64,000 nt of DNA from an uncultured bacterium. Its GTDB lineage: Bacteria; Verrucomicrobiota; Kiritimatiellia; RFP12; UBA1067. Every line of letters begins with the position of its first letter. Position 1 is the first letter of the stretch. Below are positions 42,621 through 56,667 of the stretch, piece after piece. The stretch lies in the NCBI GenBank assembly GCA_902800055.1, contig CADCCW010000013.1, positions 62,001 through 126,000 on the forward strand, given 5' to 3'. The notes under the pieces are model-generated. The model was not told the DNA's origin. It was given only the letters and a program-made list of their open reading frames with translations, and made no database searches. A program made the position numbers and the translations under genes.

Positions 42621-44008
42621 AAACGCAATCCGCCCTCGCCGTCGCGGCCCTCGCCGCGGCGCTTGCCGCGCCGGCGCGCGGCGAATTCGCATTCGATGCC
42701 GGTGCCGACCTGCGCATCCGGCAGGAGATCATGGACAACGTCCCCGGCCTGCCCGGTGGCGGAGTCCTGAGCTCCAGCGTGCGCGGCGCCTACAAGAACC
42801 ACATGCGTTTCCGCCCTCGCGTCTGGGGCCAGGTCTCCTTTGGATCCGAGGACTCGGGGAAGTTTCGCCTTTACACGCGCTTTACCGACGAGATGCGCTG
42901 GTATGTAAAGCCGCATGGGGACGCATACACGTTCCCGGACGAGGTGATACTCGACAACCTCTTCTTGGAGGGCAATGGCCTTTTCGACGGATTCTTCGAC
43001 TTCGCGATAGGCCGTCAGGACATCTACGAGCTCTACGGGCTCGACCACGTGTTCGTCGACGGCACCCCCGGCGACGGCTCGCGCACCGTCTATTCCGACA
43101 TGGTGCGCTTCGGCTTCAATGTCTCGGAGGAGAGCAGACTCGACTTCTTCGCGCTCTACAACGAAGACGACAACATCCTGCGCTGGGGCACCGACCGCGG
43201 CAAGCACCGCTCCCTGACCGGCCTTGGCGGCGGGGCCGAGCCGGAGATGGACGACTGGGGCTATGGCGTCGTCTGGGGTTCGCGCCTGGCCGAATGGCTT
43301 CCCTACCAGCTTTTTGCGATGGAGAAGTTCACCCACTCGTTTTACAGGAAGAACTCCTCCGGAGTGGAGGTAAAGCATCCTCGCACCCAGCGCGGGCTGT
43401 TCGGGGCGAAACTGCTTCCGCAGATAGACGAGGAATGGTCCCTCCAGGTCGAGGCGATGGGGCAGACCGGCGAAAACGGCGACCATGCGGCGCTTTCCGG
43501 CTGGAGCTCGTACCTCGGCGTGAACTGGAAGAGCTCCCGCGAGGGCATAAGGCCGTTCGGCAAGGTCGGCTACCACTTCATGAGCGGCGACGACAATGCG
43601 GCCAGCGAGGACGGCGGCCATTCCGCCTGGGATCCCATGTGGGCGCGCGGCGTGAACGACTCCGAGCTTTTCCTCTACGGCACCCACTACGGCGCGGCAT
43701 GGTGGAGCAACCAGCACTATCTCAAGCTCACCCTGGGAGCCGACCTGGGTGCGCGCCATCGCGTGGTGGCGTCGTTGGGCCCGCTCTTTGCGGCGGCGCA
43801 GGACGGCCTCGGTGGCGGAGACGGCCACTTCAAGGGCTTCCTTTCGCAGATCCGCTACGACTTCCCCCTGTGGCCGTTCGAGAGGTCCGTGAACGAACGC
43901 TTCGAGATATTCGGCCATGTGCTCGCCGAGTTCTTCAATCCCGGCGACTACTACGAGACCGACAAGCCCAGCTACTTCGTCCGCTGGCAGGTCGACTTCA
44001 AGTTCTGA
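42617..44008 (+). CDS. Outer-membrane porin, alginate-export-like beta-barrel
   Basis: A 463-residue secreted protein with a signal peptide (about 1-22, alanine-rich, cut after PARG or nearby). The rest is made of alternating beta strands and ends in phenylalanine (VRWQVDFKF), the usual outer-membrane barrel terminus. FDAGADLRIRQEIMDN, FRLYTRFTDEMRWYV and FFDFAIGRQDIYELYG resemble the alginate_exp/AlgE family. It would pass anionic or neutral oligosaccharides or small solutes across the outer membrane; the substrate is unknown. It is coupled to serS by a 4-base overlap, an unusual partner. Less GC-rich codon use is seen in the middle. Confidence 0.78.
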   Translation: MKTQSALAVAALAAALAAPARGEFAFDAGADLRIRQEIMDNVPGLPGGGVLSSSVRGAYKNHMRFRPRVWGQVSFGSEDSGKFRLYTRFTDEMRWYVKPHGDAYTFPDEVILDNLFLEGNGLFDGFFDFAIGRQDIYELYGLDHVFVDGTPGDGSRTVYSDMVRFGFNVSEESRLDFFALYNEDDNILRWGTDRGKHRSLTGLGGGAEPEMDDWGYGVVWGSRLAEWLPYQLFAMEKFTHSFYRKNSSGVEVKHPRTQRGLFGAKLLPQIDEEWSLQVEAMGQTGENGDHAALSGWSSYLGVNWKSSREGIRPFGKVGYHFMSGDDNAASEDGGHSAWDPMWARGVNDSELFLYGTHYGAAWWSNQHYLKLTLGADLGARHRVVASLGPLFAAAQDGLGGGDGHFKGFLSQIRYDFPLWPFERSVNERFEIFGHVLAEFFNPGDYYETDKPSYFVRWQVDFKF

Positions 44009-44024
44009 TCTGCGCGTCCGTCCG

Positions 44025-46424
44025 ATGGCGTTTCCCGTCGAGGAGAAGATCGGCGAGATCGCCGCGGCCCTGGCGGCGAACCGCAGCGTCGTCCTCACCG
44101 CTCCCCCCGGTAGCGGCAAGACGACCTGCGTCGCGCCGGCCCTCCTCGACTCGCCCTGGCTCGCCGGCCGCAAGATCGTCATGCTCGAGCCGCGGCGCCT
44201 CGCCGCGCGCGGCTGCGCCGCCTACATCGCCCGCCGCCGCGGCGAGGAGCTTGGCGAGACTGTCGGCTACCAGGTGCGGCTGGAGCGCAAGGTCTCCGCG
44301 CGCACCCGGCTGGAGATCGTGACCGAGGGCCTGCTCGCGCAGCGCATCCTCTCCGACCCGGAGCTTTCCGACACCGGGCTCGTCATCTTCGACGAGTTCC
44401 ACGAGCGCTCGCTCGCCTGCGACCTCGCCTTCGCGCTCGCGCTCGAGGTGCGCCGCGCGCTTAGGCCCGACTTGCGGATCCTCGTCATGTCCGCCACGCT
44501 CGACGCGGAGTCCGTCGCCGCCCACCTCGGCGACGCGGCGACGGTGCACGCCGAAGGCCGCATGTTCCCGGTCGACGTCCGCTACCTCGGCGACGTGTCG
44601 GTGGCCGCCGCGGTCGGCCGCGCGCTCGCGGAGACCGACGGCGACGTCCTCTGCTTCCTGCCCGGCGAGGGCGAGATCCGCCGCGCCATGGAATCCGTCC
44701 GCGCCGCCGCGCCGTCCGCCGCGGTGCTGCCGCTCCACGGCTCGCTGCCGAAGGAGGAGCAGGACCGCGTGTTCGCGTGCGGCGGTCCGCGCAAGGTGGT
44801 GCTGTCGACTTCCATCGCCGAGACCTCGCTCACGCTCGAGGGCGTGACGGCGGTGGTCGACTCCGGGCTCATGCGCGTGCCGCGCTTCTCGCCCGGCACC
44901 GGCATGACCGGCCTCGTCACCCTCAACGTCACCCGTGACCGCGCCGAACAGCGCCGCGGCCGCGCCGGACGCGTCCGCGCCGGCGTCTGCTACCGGCTCT
45001 GGACCGAGGCGGAGAACCCGTCACATCCCGAGAAGGCGATGCCGGAGATCCTCGACGCCGACCTCGCGCCGCTGGCGATGGCGTCGGTTTCCTGGGGCGC
45101 GCTGCACCGCGAGGACCTGCCGTGGATGACGTCCCCGCCTGCGGCGGCGTGGGACTCTGCGATGGCGCTTTTGAGGCAGCTCGGTGCCGTCGGCGCGGAC
45201 GGCCGTCTCACCGCGAAGGGCGAGCGGATGGCGCGTCTTGCCATGCACCCGCGTCTTGCGTCGATGGCGGTGGAGTGCGGCGGGGACGACACCGCCTGCA
45301 TCCTCGCGGCGATTGTCGAGGAAGGCGCGCGCACGCGCGAGACCGATGTCCGCAAGGTAATGGACGAGGTGCGCGAGACGCCGAAGAACCCGTATTCGCG
45401 CCGCGTCCTCGAGCTGGCGCGGCGCTTTGCCTCCGCCTGCCGCGGCCGCGGCGGACGTGCCCGCGCGCTTTCCGAGGGCGCGATGCTCGCCTTCGCCTAT
45501 CCCGACCGCGTCGCGCGCGGACGCGGCAACGGCGGCTTCAGGATGGTCTCCGGCCGCGGCGCTTTCCTCGACGACGGCGACCCTCTCGCCCGCGAGCCGT
45601 TCCTCGTCTGCTGCGAGCTTGACGACCGTCCCGGCGACGCCAAGGTGTTTCTCGCCTGCCCGATTTCCGAGGGCGAGGTCGAGGAGCTGTTTGCGGACTC
45701 GATCGTCGAGGCGCCGTGTTGCGAATGGGACCGTCGCGCGGAACGGGTGCGGTGTGTGGTCCAGCGCCGCCTCGGCGCGGTCACGCTCGGCGAGCGCCAG
45801 GTGGCGGACGCCGATCCGGAAAAGGTCGCCGCCGCGCTGGTCGAGGGCGTGCGGCAGAAGGGCGTCGGCAACCTTCCGGCGTGGACACGCGAGAGCCACG
45901 CGCTCCGCGCCCGCGCCAACTTCCTCGCGCGGACGATGCCCGCGGATAACGGCTGGCCGGAAATCACCGACGCGGCGATCCTCGCCGCGCTGCCCGGGTT
46001 TGTCGGCGGAATGACGAAGTGGCAGGACCTCGAGCGGCTCGACCTCGCCGCGGTGGTGGAGTCGGTCCTCGCGGCGGCCGGACGCTCCCGGCGTGAGCTC
46101 GACCGCCTCGCACCGGCGCGGATGGAGGTTCCGAGCGGCTCTAAGGTGGCGATTGACTACGAAGGGGACGAGCCGACGGCCTCGGTGAAGCTGCAGGAGT
46201 GCTTCGGGCTCATGTCCACGCCGACGGTGGCGGACGGAAGGGTGCCGGTGGTGATGACGCTCTTGAGCCCGGCGATGCGTCCGATTCAGGTCACCAAGGA
46301 CCTCGCCGGCTTCTGGACCGGCGCCTACCAACTCGTCCGCAAGGACATGCGCGGCCGCTACCCCAAGCACAACTGGCCCGAGGATCCGCTCTCCGCCGTC
46401 GCCTCCCGCCGCACCCTCAAGTAG
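44025..46424 (+). CDS. hrpB: ATP-dependent helicase HrpB
   Basis: A 799-residue DExH-box RNA helicase. The Walker A motif is APPGSGKTT (K32), the Walker B motif is DEFHERS, and VMSATLDAE, STSIAETSLTLEG and QRRGRAGRVRAGVCYRLW are motifs III, V and VI. The C-terminal HrpB-specific domain ends with a DLAGFWTGAYQLVRKDMRGR segment and RYPKHNWPEDP. HrpB is common in bacteria, but its substrate is not established. The start ATG at 44025 has no clear ribosome-binding site. It lies 17 bases after the porin stop. Confidence 0.94.
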   Translation: MAFPVEEKIGEIAAALAANRSVVLTAPPGSGKTTCVAPALLDSPWLAGRKIVMLEPRRLAARGCAAYIARRRGEELGETVGYQVRLERKVSARTRLEIVTEGLLAQRILSDPELSDTGLVIFDEFHERSLACDLAFALALEVRRALRPDLRILVMSATLDAESVAAHLGDAATVHAEGRMFPVDVRYLGDVSVAAAVGRALAETDGDVLCFLPGEGEIRRAMESVRAAAPSAAVLPLHGSLPKEEQDRVFACGGPRKVVLSTSIAETSLTLEGVTAVVDSGLMRVPRFSPGTGMTGLVTLNVTRDRAEQRRGRAGRVRAGVCYRLWTEAENPSHPEKAMPEILDADLAPLAMASVSWGALHREDLPWMTSPPAAAWDSAMALLRQLGAVGADGRLTAKGERMARLAMHPRLASMAVECGGDDTACILAAIVEEGARTRETDVRKVMDEVRETPKNPYSRRVLELARRFASACRGRGGRARALSEGAMLAFAYPDRVARGRGNGGFRMVSGRGAFLDDGDPLAREPFLVCCELDDRPGDAKVFLACPISEGEVEELFADSIVEAPCCEWDRRAERVRCVVQRRLGAVTLGERQVADADPEKVAAALVEGVRQKGVGNLPAWTRESHALRARANFLARTMPADNGWPEITDAAILAALPGFVGGMTKWQDLERLDLAAVVESVLAAAGRSRRELDRLAPARMEVPSGSKVAIDYEGDEPTASVKLQECFGLMSTPTVADGRVPVVMTLLSPAMRPIQVTKDLAGFWTGAYQLVRKDMRGRYPKHNWPEDPLSAVASRRTLK

Positions 46425-46454
46425 TGATATGGGACGCCGAGCGGTGATTTTTGG

Positions 46455-46460
46455 TATAAT
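46455..46460 (+). promoter_or_regulatory. -10 box of tRNA-Arg and valS
   Basis: TATAAT within GGTATAATACGC ends 15 bases before the tRNA. No other promoter is seen before valS, which begins 21 bases after the tRNA. Confidence 0.65.
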
Positions 46461-46475
46461 ACGCAATTTACAGCG

Positions 46476-46552
46476 GGTCCTGTAGCTCATCTGGACAGAG
46501 CAGCTGCCTTCTAAGCAGCGGGTAGTGGGTTCGAGTCCCGCCAGGACCGCCA
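46476..46552 (+). tRNA. tRNA-Arg (UCU)
   Basis: The 77-nt cloverleaf has acceptor GGTCCTG pairing perfectly with CAGGACC, discriminator G and an encoded CCA (46550-46552). The anticodon stem GCTGC/GCAGC encloses CTTCTAA, giving anticodon TCT for AGA arginine codons. The T-loop is TTCGAGT. Confidence 0.96.
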
Positions 46553-46572
46553 GCAGAAGGAAGAGAAAGTTT

Positions 46573-49274
<2,702 letters not shown>

Positions 49275-49278
<4 letters not shown>

Positions 49279-50486
49279 AGAGAATCATGATTGCCGCGGT
49301 CTGCATTGCGGCGCTTGTCGGCTGCACGACCGGCTCGGTCCAGCGCGGTTCCGCGGTCGCGTCGAACACCACCTACGCGCGTGACGCGCTGAAGCCGTTC
49401 GCCGACAAGGGCTGGCTCCCCGGCGCCATTTCGGTGCTCTACAACAACGGCGTGGAGGAGATCGCGTGCGTAGGCTACGCCGACGTCGCCGCGAAGCGTC
49501 CGATAACCCTCGACGACCACTTCATGCAGTGCTCGCAGACGAAGGGCTTCTGCGGGGTGACGGTGGCCAAGCTCGTCGAGGAGGGCAGGGTGTCGCTCGA
49601 CGACCCGGTCTCCAAGTACCTGCCGGAGTTCGAGACGCTGTGGATCACCGACGGCTCCACCACCGACGTGAGGCGGCTCACCAAGGCGAAGAACGTGCTT
49701 ACGCTGCGGATGTGCATGAACCACACCGGCGGTTTCCCGTTCGAGCTCGGCAACTACATCTCCATGGGCGGATGGTCGCGCCGCATGCCCTTGAGGAGCG
49801 TGGCGGCGACGGCGGCGGCCGAGCCGATCCTCTTCGAGCCCGGCACGAAGGAGCAGTATTCCAATGTCGGCATCGACATCGGCGCGGCGATTGTGGAGGT
49901 GGTCACGGGGATGCGCTGGGAGGACTACCTCAAAAAGACGGTGCTGGATCCGCTGGGGATGACGTCCTCCGGTTTCGTGCCGCCGAAGGAATGGCTCAAG
50001 ACCAAGGTCGAAATGTATGACTGCCAGACGAACGCGCCGGCGGTGTGGCGCGAATTCAACCCGGCGATGGCGCGTCCCTACGGCGACGACCGCGTGTTCG
50101 CATCGGCCGGCGCGGGGCTCTGGACGACCGCGCGCGACCAGCTCAAGTTCTACAAGATGCTGATGAACCTCGGGCTCGGCGAGAACGGCGTCAGGATCCT
50201 CAAGGAGGAGACGGTGAAGGACATCCTCGCCACTTCGACCCGCCCGAAGGGGATGGGTGGCTACTCCCTCGGCCTTGCCGCCGGCGGCGACAACGGTTGG
50301 TTCGGCCATGGTGGCGCGTGGGGTACGAACTGCCAGGTCAACTGGAAGGAGCGCAAGCTCAAGCTGGTCGTGGTGCAGCTCTGCGGCCAGCCGCGTCCGT
50401 GGGACGCCGAGCTCGCCAAAGCCGAGGAGCAGTTCTTCAAGGCGACGGTCGGCGAGGGCGACGACTACGTCGGAAGGATGAAGTAA
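49275..50486 (+). CDS. Serine hydrolase lipoprotein, beta-lactamase/esterase family
   Basis: A 403-residue predicted lipoprotein (lipobox LVGC, C17). The active-site SxxK is SQTK (S87, K90), the second motif YSNVG holds the YxN tyrosine, and GHGGAWGTN lies in the third-motif position. This is the class C beta-lactamase-like family that also includes esterases and D-amino peptidases. Real beta-lactamase activity cannot be assumed. The ATG overlaps the valS stop (ATGA). It should act in the periplasm or at the outer membrane. Confidence 0.85.
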
Positions 50487-50498
50487 GGCATTTTCGTC

Positions 50499-51887
50499 AT
50501 GAACGTCGTGTCGCTGGTCGGACGCCCCAACACGGGCAAGAGCGCGCTCTTCAATCGCCTCGCCAGGAAGCGGGTGGCGATCGTGTTCGACCAGCCCGGC
50601 GTCACCCGCGACCGCGTCACCCGCGAGGTCGAGCTCAGCTCCCGGCGGGTGATGCTCGTCGACACCGGCGGCATTGCCTTCGACCGCGGCGTCACCGGCG
50701 ACCCGCTCGACGTCGAGACGCGCGGCCAGGCCGCGCTCGCGGTGGAGGATTCCGCCGTGTGCGTGGTGGTGGTCGACGCGCGCGAGGGGATCACCCCGCT
50801 TGACCAGGAGGTCGTCGAGCGCGTGCGCGACTCCGGCGTCCCCTGCATCGTCGCGGCGAACAAGTGCGACACGGCCGACGACGACTGGCGCGCGGAGGAG
50901 TTCGCGCGCTTCGGGCTCGACGTGCTGCCGGTCTCGGCCGAGCACTCCCGCGGCGTCGAGGACCTCGTCCAGGCGGTCGTCTCGCGGCTGCCGCCGGCGG
51001 AGGCGGACGAGTCCGCGGCAAAGCCGCTCAGGGTCGCCGTGGTCGGCCGGCCGAACGTCGGCAAGTCGTCGTACATCAACCGGCTTCTCAACGCGCCGCG
51101 CGTGATCGTCTCCGAAATCGCCGGTACCACCCGCGACGCGGTGGAGGTGCCGTTCGCCATCGGCTCCGGTCCTGAGGCGCGCCACTACATGCTCGTCGAC
51201 ACCGCGGGGATGAAGCCGCACACGAAGATGTCGAAGTCGAGCGTGGACAACTTCTCGCTCTTCCGCTCCGAGGAGGCGATCGAGGAGGCCGACGTGGTGG
51301 TGCTGCTCCTCGACCCGACGATGGGACCGACGATGCAGGACAAGCGCATCGCGGGGAAGATCCTGGACGCGAAGAAGGCGTGCGTCCTGATGATGAACAA
51401 GTGGGACCTCGCGAACGCGGACGGCATCACCGACGAGAAGAAGGCGGCGGAGGCGGTGCGGACGATGATGCCGTTCCTCGCCTTCGCGCCCATCGTCTTC
51501 TGCTCGAACAAGTCCGGCTACAACATCCGCCGCACCGTCGACGCGATCGACCGCGCCGCGGCGAGCGCCGGCGAGCGGCTGCCGACCGGCATGCTCAACC
51601 GCGTCATCGAGACGGCGGCGAAGCGCACGCTCTCCCCGATGGTGCGCGGCCGGCGGCTCAAGATCTACTACGCGCTCCAGGTTTCGACCAATCCCCAGAC
51701 GATCCGGCTCTTCGTCAACGACCCGAAGCTGGTGACGCCGGCCTACCTCGCCTACCTCGAGCGGATGATCCGCGCGCGGTTCGGGCTCGAGGGCGCGCCG
51801 CTGAGGATGTTCCTGAAGGCGCGGCCGCGCAACGGCCGCCAGGGCGCGAAGGGCGGCGCGGCGCCGGAAGCGGAGGCTGAGGCGTGA
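50499..51887 (+). CDS. der: Ribosome biogenesis GTPase Der (EngA)
   Basis: A 462-residue GTPase with two tandem G domains and a C-terminal KH-like domain, as expected for Der, which helps 50S subunit assembly. G1 motifs are GRPNTGKS and GRPNVGKSS; DTGG and DTAG are the G3 motifs, NKCD and NKWD the G4 motifs. The C-terminal KH-like part is followed by an alanine/glutamate-rich tail. The start ATG is 12 bases after the upstream stop, and the stop overlaps the next GTG. Confidence 0.96.
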   Translation: MNVVSLVGRPNTGKSALFNRLARKRVAIVFDQPGVTRDRVTREVELSSRRVMLVDTGGIAFDRGVTGDPLDVETRGQAALAVEDSAVCVVVVDAREGITPLDQEVVERVRDSGVPCIVAANKCDTADDDWRAEEFARFGLDVLPVSAEHSRGVEDLVQAVVSRLPPAEADESAAKPLRVAVVGRPNVGKSSYINRLLNAPRVIVSEIAGTTRDAVEVPFAIGSGPEARHYMLVDTAGMKPHTKMSKSSVDNFSLFRSEEAIEEADVVVLLLDPTMGPTMQDKRIAGKILDAKKACVLMMNKWDLANADGITDEKKAAEAVRTMMPFLAFAPIVFCSNKSGYNIRRTVDAIDRAAASAGERLPTGMLNRVIETAAKRTLSPMVRGRRLKIYYALQVSTNPQTIRLFVNDPKLVTPAYLAYLERMIRARFGLEGAPLRMFLKARPRNGRQGAKGGAAPEAEAEA

Positions 51888-52689
51888 GCGCGGCGGACAG
51901 GCGTCAGGAGCGGGCCGGCCACTTCCGCGGACCGCGCGAGGAGGTCGGCGGCGGCGAGTGGATCTACGGCCGCAACCCGGTGGAGGAGGCGCTCGCCGCC
52001 GGACGGCGCGAGGCGACGGAGATCGTGCTGCCACCGCCGGCGCACGACGACGACCAGCTTGCCCGCATCCGCGGCGAGGCGCACGCGCGGCGGATCGCGG
52101 TGAGGACGATGGACCGCGACCGGCTCGACCGGCTGGTGCGCTTCGGCCACCACCAGGGCGTGGCGCTGAAGGTCTCGGGCTATCCCTACGTTTCGCTCGA
52201 CGAGATCGTCTCCGCCGCGGCTGACGAGGAGAACGCGCTCGTCGTCCTCCTCGACCACGTCGAGGACCCGCAGAACCTGGGCTCGGTGCTGCGCACCGCC
52301 TGCGCCGCCGGCGCGGCTGGCGTGGTCATCCCCGAGGACCGCGCCTGCGGCGTCACCCCGGCCGCGGTGCGCGCCTCGGCGGGCGGCGCGGAGCACCTCC
52401 GGGTCGCCAAGGTCGTCAACCTCGTGCGCGCGATGGAGGAGCTCAAGGACGCCGGGTTCTGGATCACCGGCCTCGACATGGGCGAGGGGGCTCGCCCCTA
52501 CGACGAAGTGGACTTCAAGGGCAAGGCGGCGCTCGTCGTCGGCGCCGAGGGCGCTGGGCTCTCGCGGCTGGTGCGCACCAAGTGCGACTTCATCGCCGAG
52601 CTGCCGATGCCGGGCGGGTTCGAGTCGCTCAACGCCGGCGTCGCCGCGGGCATCGCCATCTACGAGGTGCTGCGGCAGAGGAGGCGGAA

Positions 52690-52693
<4 letters not shown>
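51884..52693 (+). CDS. rlmB: SpoU-type rRNA 2'-O-methyltransferase (RlmB/TrmH)
   Basis: A 269-residue SPOUT methyltransferase. An N-terminal substrate-binding domain ([14 protein letters not shown]) precedes the SAM-binding knot: [32 protein letters not shown] and [19 protein letters not shown] are the three SpoU motifs. RlmB methylates G2251 of 23S rRNA; a TrmH-type target cannot be excluded. The start is a GTG at 51884 overlapping the der stop, and its stop overlaps the lepA ATG. The first 20 residues are basic and not conserved. Confidence 0.9.
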
Positions 52694-54501
<1,808 letters not shown>

Positions 54502-54505
54502 CCCC

Positions 54506-55198
54506 TTGGCGGGCGAGACGGTCAAGACCGAGGCCACCTGCCTCAGGATCAGCCCCTGGTCGCGCACGAGCCACGTCGTCTCCTGGCTCACCCCGTCCGG
54601 ACGGGTCGCCACGCTCGTCAAGGGCGCGGTGCGCCCCAAGAGCGCCTTCCTCGGCCAGTACGACCTCAACTACACCTGCGAGATCGTCTACTACGCCCGC
54701 GCCCGCGGCGACGCGCACGCCCTGAGGGAGTGCTTCCCGCTCGAGCGGCGCGACGACCTGCGCGGCGACTACGCCGCGCTCGCGGTCGCCTCCTACTTCC
54801 GCGCCCTCGCCGACGAGCTCGCGCCCCAGGGCCCGGACTGCCGCGACTGGCACGACCTCGTCGTCCGCTCCCTCGACGCGCTCCCCGGCGCGGCGAACCT
54901 GGTCGGCGAGCTCCTCGCCTTCGAGCTCGAGGTCCTGGGGCTGATGGGACTGTGGTCCGGCGTCGCCCCTGAAGGCGGCTCCTTCGCGCTCCGGGGAGAG
55001 CGCAGATTCGACGTCTCGGCCGCCGCGGCGCGGTGCCTCGCCGCGCCTCGGGACGAAAAAAACTTCGCTTCCCTACTTGACGCGGCAAGGGCAATTGGTG
55101 TATTCTACACATTCCACGTCGACGTGGCGCCGGAGGCGAGGAGGCTCGCCCTGCAGTTCGCCGCGAAAACCACACAGGAAAGACTGAGGACTACATGA
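54506..55198 (+). CDS. recO: DNA repair protein RecO
   Basis: A 230-residue RecO with an N-terminal OB fold (EATCLRISPWSRTSHVVSWL, VKGAVRPKSAFLG) and a C-terminal helical domain. RecO with RecR loads RecA on single-stranded gaps. The zinc-finger cysteines seen in some RecO are not evident. The start is a TTG at 54506 with the lepA stop just before it; no better start matches the domain boundary. The 3' end holds a promoter for the next gene, whose ATG overlaps the recO stop. Confidence 0.82.
   Translation: MAGETVKTEATCLRISPWSRTSHVVSWLTPSGRVATLVKGAVRPKSAFLGQYDLNYTCEIVYYARARGDAHALRECFPLERRDDLRGDYAALAVASYFRALADELAPQGPDCRDWHDLVVRSLDALPGAANLVGELLAFELEVLGLMGLWSGVAPEGGSFALRGERRFDVSAAAARCLAAPRDEKNFASLLDAARAIGVFYTFHVDVAPEARRLALQFAAKTTQERLRTT
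55077..55106 (+). promoter_or_regulatory. Promoter within recO for the parvulin gene
   Basis: TTGACG (55077-55082), an 18-base spacer and TATTCT (55101-55106) precede the parvulin ATG by 88 bases. The local AT-rich dip in an otherwise GC-rich gene supports it. Confidence 0.5.
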
Positions 55199-56466
55199 AC
55201 ATCAAGACCATAGGGGCGGCGCTCGCCCTCGGCGCGGTAGTCGCCGGGTGCAGCAAGGAGGAGGAGGAGCCCGTCGAGGCCCCCAAGGCGGAGCAGACTG
55301 AGAAGGCGGACGCGGTGGTGCTGACCGTCGCCGGCGAGAAGCTGATGCGCTCGCAGCTCGACGCCGACGTCGACGCGCTCATCAAGGCGCAGGGCGACAA
55401 GATTCCCGCCGAGCAGCTCGAATACGCGCGGCAGATGTTCCGCTCCCAGCTGGCTCAGGGCTTCCTGGTGCAGCGCGCCCTGCTCGCCAAGGCGAAGGCA
55501 GCCGGATATGTTGTGACCGACGCCGAGCGCACCAAGCGCTCCGAGGAGGTGATGAAGCTCCTCGCCAAGCAGCCGGACGCCCCCAAGACGATCGACGAGT
55601 ATTTCGCCAAGTTCCCGCTGGGCGCGAAGCGCGCGCGCGAGGAGTTCGACGCGGGCCTCCTGATCGACAAGCTGATCAAGGACGAGCAGCTCAAGGCCCC
55701 GGCCGTGGACTACCAGGCCAAGGCCGAGGAGATCGTGGCGAACGTCGTCTCCAACAACGCCAAGGCGGCCACGGCCGACGCCGACGCGCTCAAGAAGATC
55801 CAGGACCTCAAGGCCCAGATCGACCAGGCTCCCGAAGCCGAGCGCGCGGCGAAGTTCGCCGAGCTCGCCAAGGCCAACTCCAGCTGCCCGTCTTCCGCCA
55901 AGGGCGGCGACCTCGGTCCGTTCACCCACGGCCAGATGGTCAAGGAGTTCGACGAAGTCGCCTTTGCGCTCCCCGAGGGCAAGGTCTCCGACCCGGTCAA
56001 GACCCAGTTCGGCTACCACCTCGTGCTGGTGACGAAGAAGTTCCCCGCGGTCGAGGCCAAGGACGGCAAGCCCGCCGAGCCAGAGAAGGTCCAGGCGAGC
56101 CACATCCTGATCAAGGTCGACGGCAAGCGTCCGGTGCCGAAGGTGGAGGACCTCGTCGAGCGGCTGAAGAAGGACGGCGAGCAGAGTTTCGCCCGCGAGT
56201 ACATTCTCCGCGCGGTCCGCGAGGGGAATGCCGAGGCATTCGACGAGGAGTTCAAGCAGTTCATCCCGCCGCCGGAAAAACCCGCCGCGAAGCCCGAGGT
56301 GAAGCCGGTTGAGAAGCTCGAATCGAAGCCCGTCGAGGTTAAGCCTGCCGAGGCCAAGCCTGCCGAGGCCAAGCCCGCCGAAGCGAAGCCCGCCGAAGCG
56401 AAGCCTGAGGAGGCCAAGCCGGCTGAGAAGCCAGCCGAGTCGGTTGAAAAGCCGGCCGCGAAATGA
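55195..56466 (+). CDS. Periplasmic peptidyl-prolyl isomerase lipoprotein (PrsA/SurA-like)
   Basis: A 423-residue predicted lipoprotein (lipobox VAGC, C19). A helical SurA/PrsA N domain (about 40-190) is followed by one parvulin domain (about 200-290): SSCPSSAKGGDLGPFTHGQMVKE-like core, split here as SAKGGDLGPF and FGYHLVLVTKK. A second, truncated start at QASHILIKVDGKRP suggests a decayed second parvulin repeat. The C-terminal 55 residues are a repeated KPAEA-type tail. It should fold outer-membrane or secreted proteins. It overlaps recO by 4 bases. Confidence 0.85.
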   Translation: MNIKTIGAALALGAVVAGCSKEEEEPVEAPKAEQTEKADAVVLTVAGEKLMRSQLDADVDALIKAQGDKIPAEQLEYARQMFRSQLAQGFLVQRALLAKAKAAGYVVTDAERTKRSEEVMKLLAKQPDAPKTIDEYFAKFPLGAKRAREEFDAGLLIDKLIKDEQLKAPAVDYQAKAEEIVANVVSNNAKAATADADALKKIQDLKAQIDQAPEAERAAKFAELAKANSSCPSSAKGGDLGPFTHGQMVKEFDEVAFALPEGKVSDPVKTQFGYHLVLVTKKFPAVEAKDGKPAEPEKVQASHILIKVDGKRPVPKVEDLVERLKKDGEQSFAREYILRAVREGNAEAFDEEFKQFIPPPEKPAAKPEVKPVEKLESKPVEVKPAEAKPAEAKPAEAKPAEAKPEEAKPAEKPAESVEKPAAK

Positions 56467-56472
56467 TATACT
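56467..56472 (+). promoter_or_regulatory. -10 box of small basic protein gene
   Basis: TATACT just after the parvulin stop; a 30-base AT-rich leader with AAGGAAAAAAG follows before the ATG at 56503. Confidence 0.55.
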
Positions 56473-56502
56473 ACGCGAAATTTTAATAAGGAAAAAAGAA
56501 TT

Positions 56503-56658
56503 ATGAGCCAGCATGCATCTCTCAAGGGTAAGGGCAAAATCGCCTCCAAGCGTAACGTTCTGAAGCGCTTCGAGCGCGTTGATCTGCTTCAGAAGCGCGG
56601 CGAGTGGAAGGAAGGCTCCCGCGGGCTCGGTCTCAAGAAGACCAAGCCAGAGGCCTAA
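56503..56658 (+). CDS. PVC-type small basic protein
   Basis: A 51-residue, very basic protein starting MSQHASLKGKGKIASKRNVL and containing KRFERVDLLQKRGEWKEG and a GLKKTKPEA end. It matches, from memory, the 'Chlam_Verruc_Plancto small basic protein' family (TIGR04137), which is restricted to PVC bacteria and has no known function; a ribosome- or RNA-associated role is suspected from charge. AAGGAAAAAAG gives the ribosome-binding site. It lies just before ychF, whose product also binds ribosomes. Confidence 0.85.
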   Translation: MSQHASLKGKGKIASKRNVLKRFERVDLLQKRGEWKEGSRGLGLKKTKPEA

Positions 56659-56667
56659 TTTCCCGCT

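Noticed and set aside
46525-46572. Upstream extension of valS into tRNA-Arg
   Set aside because: It would begin inside the tRNA; ValRS homology begins at 46573.
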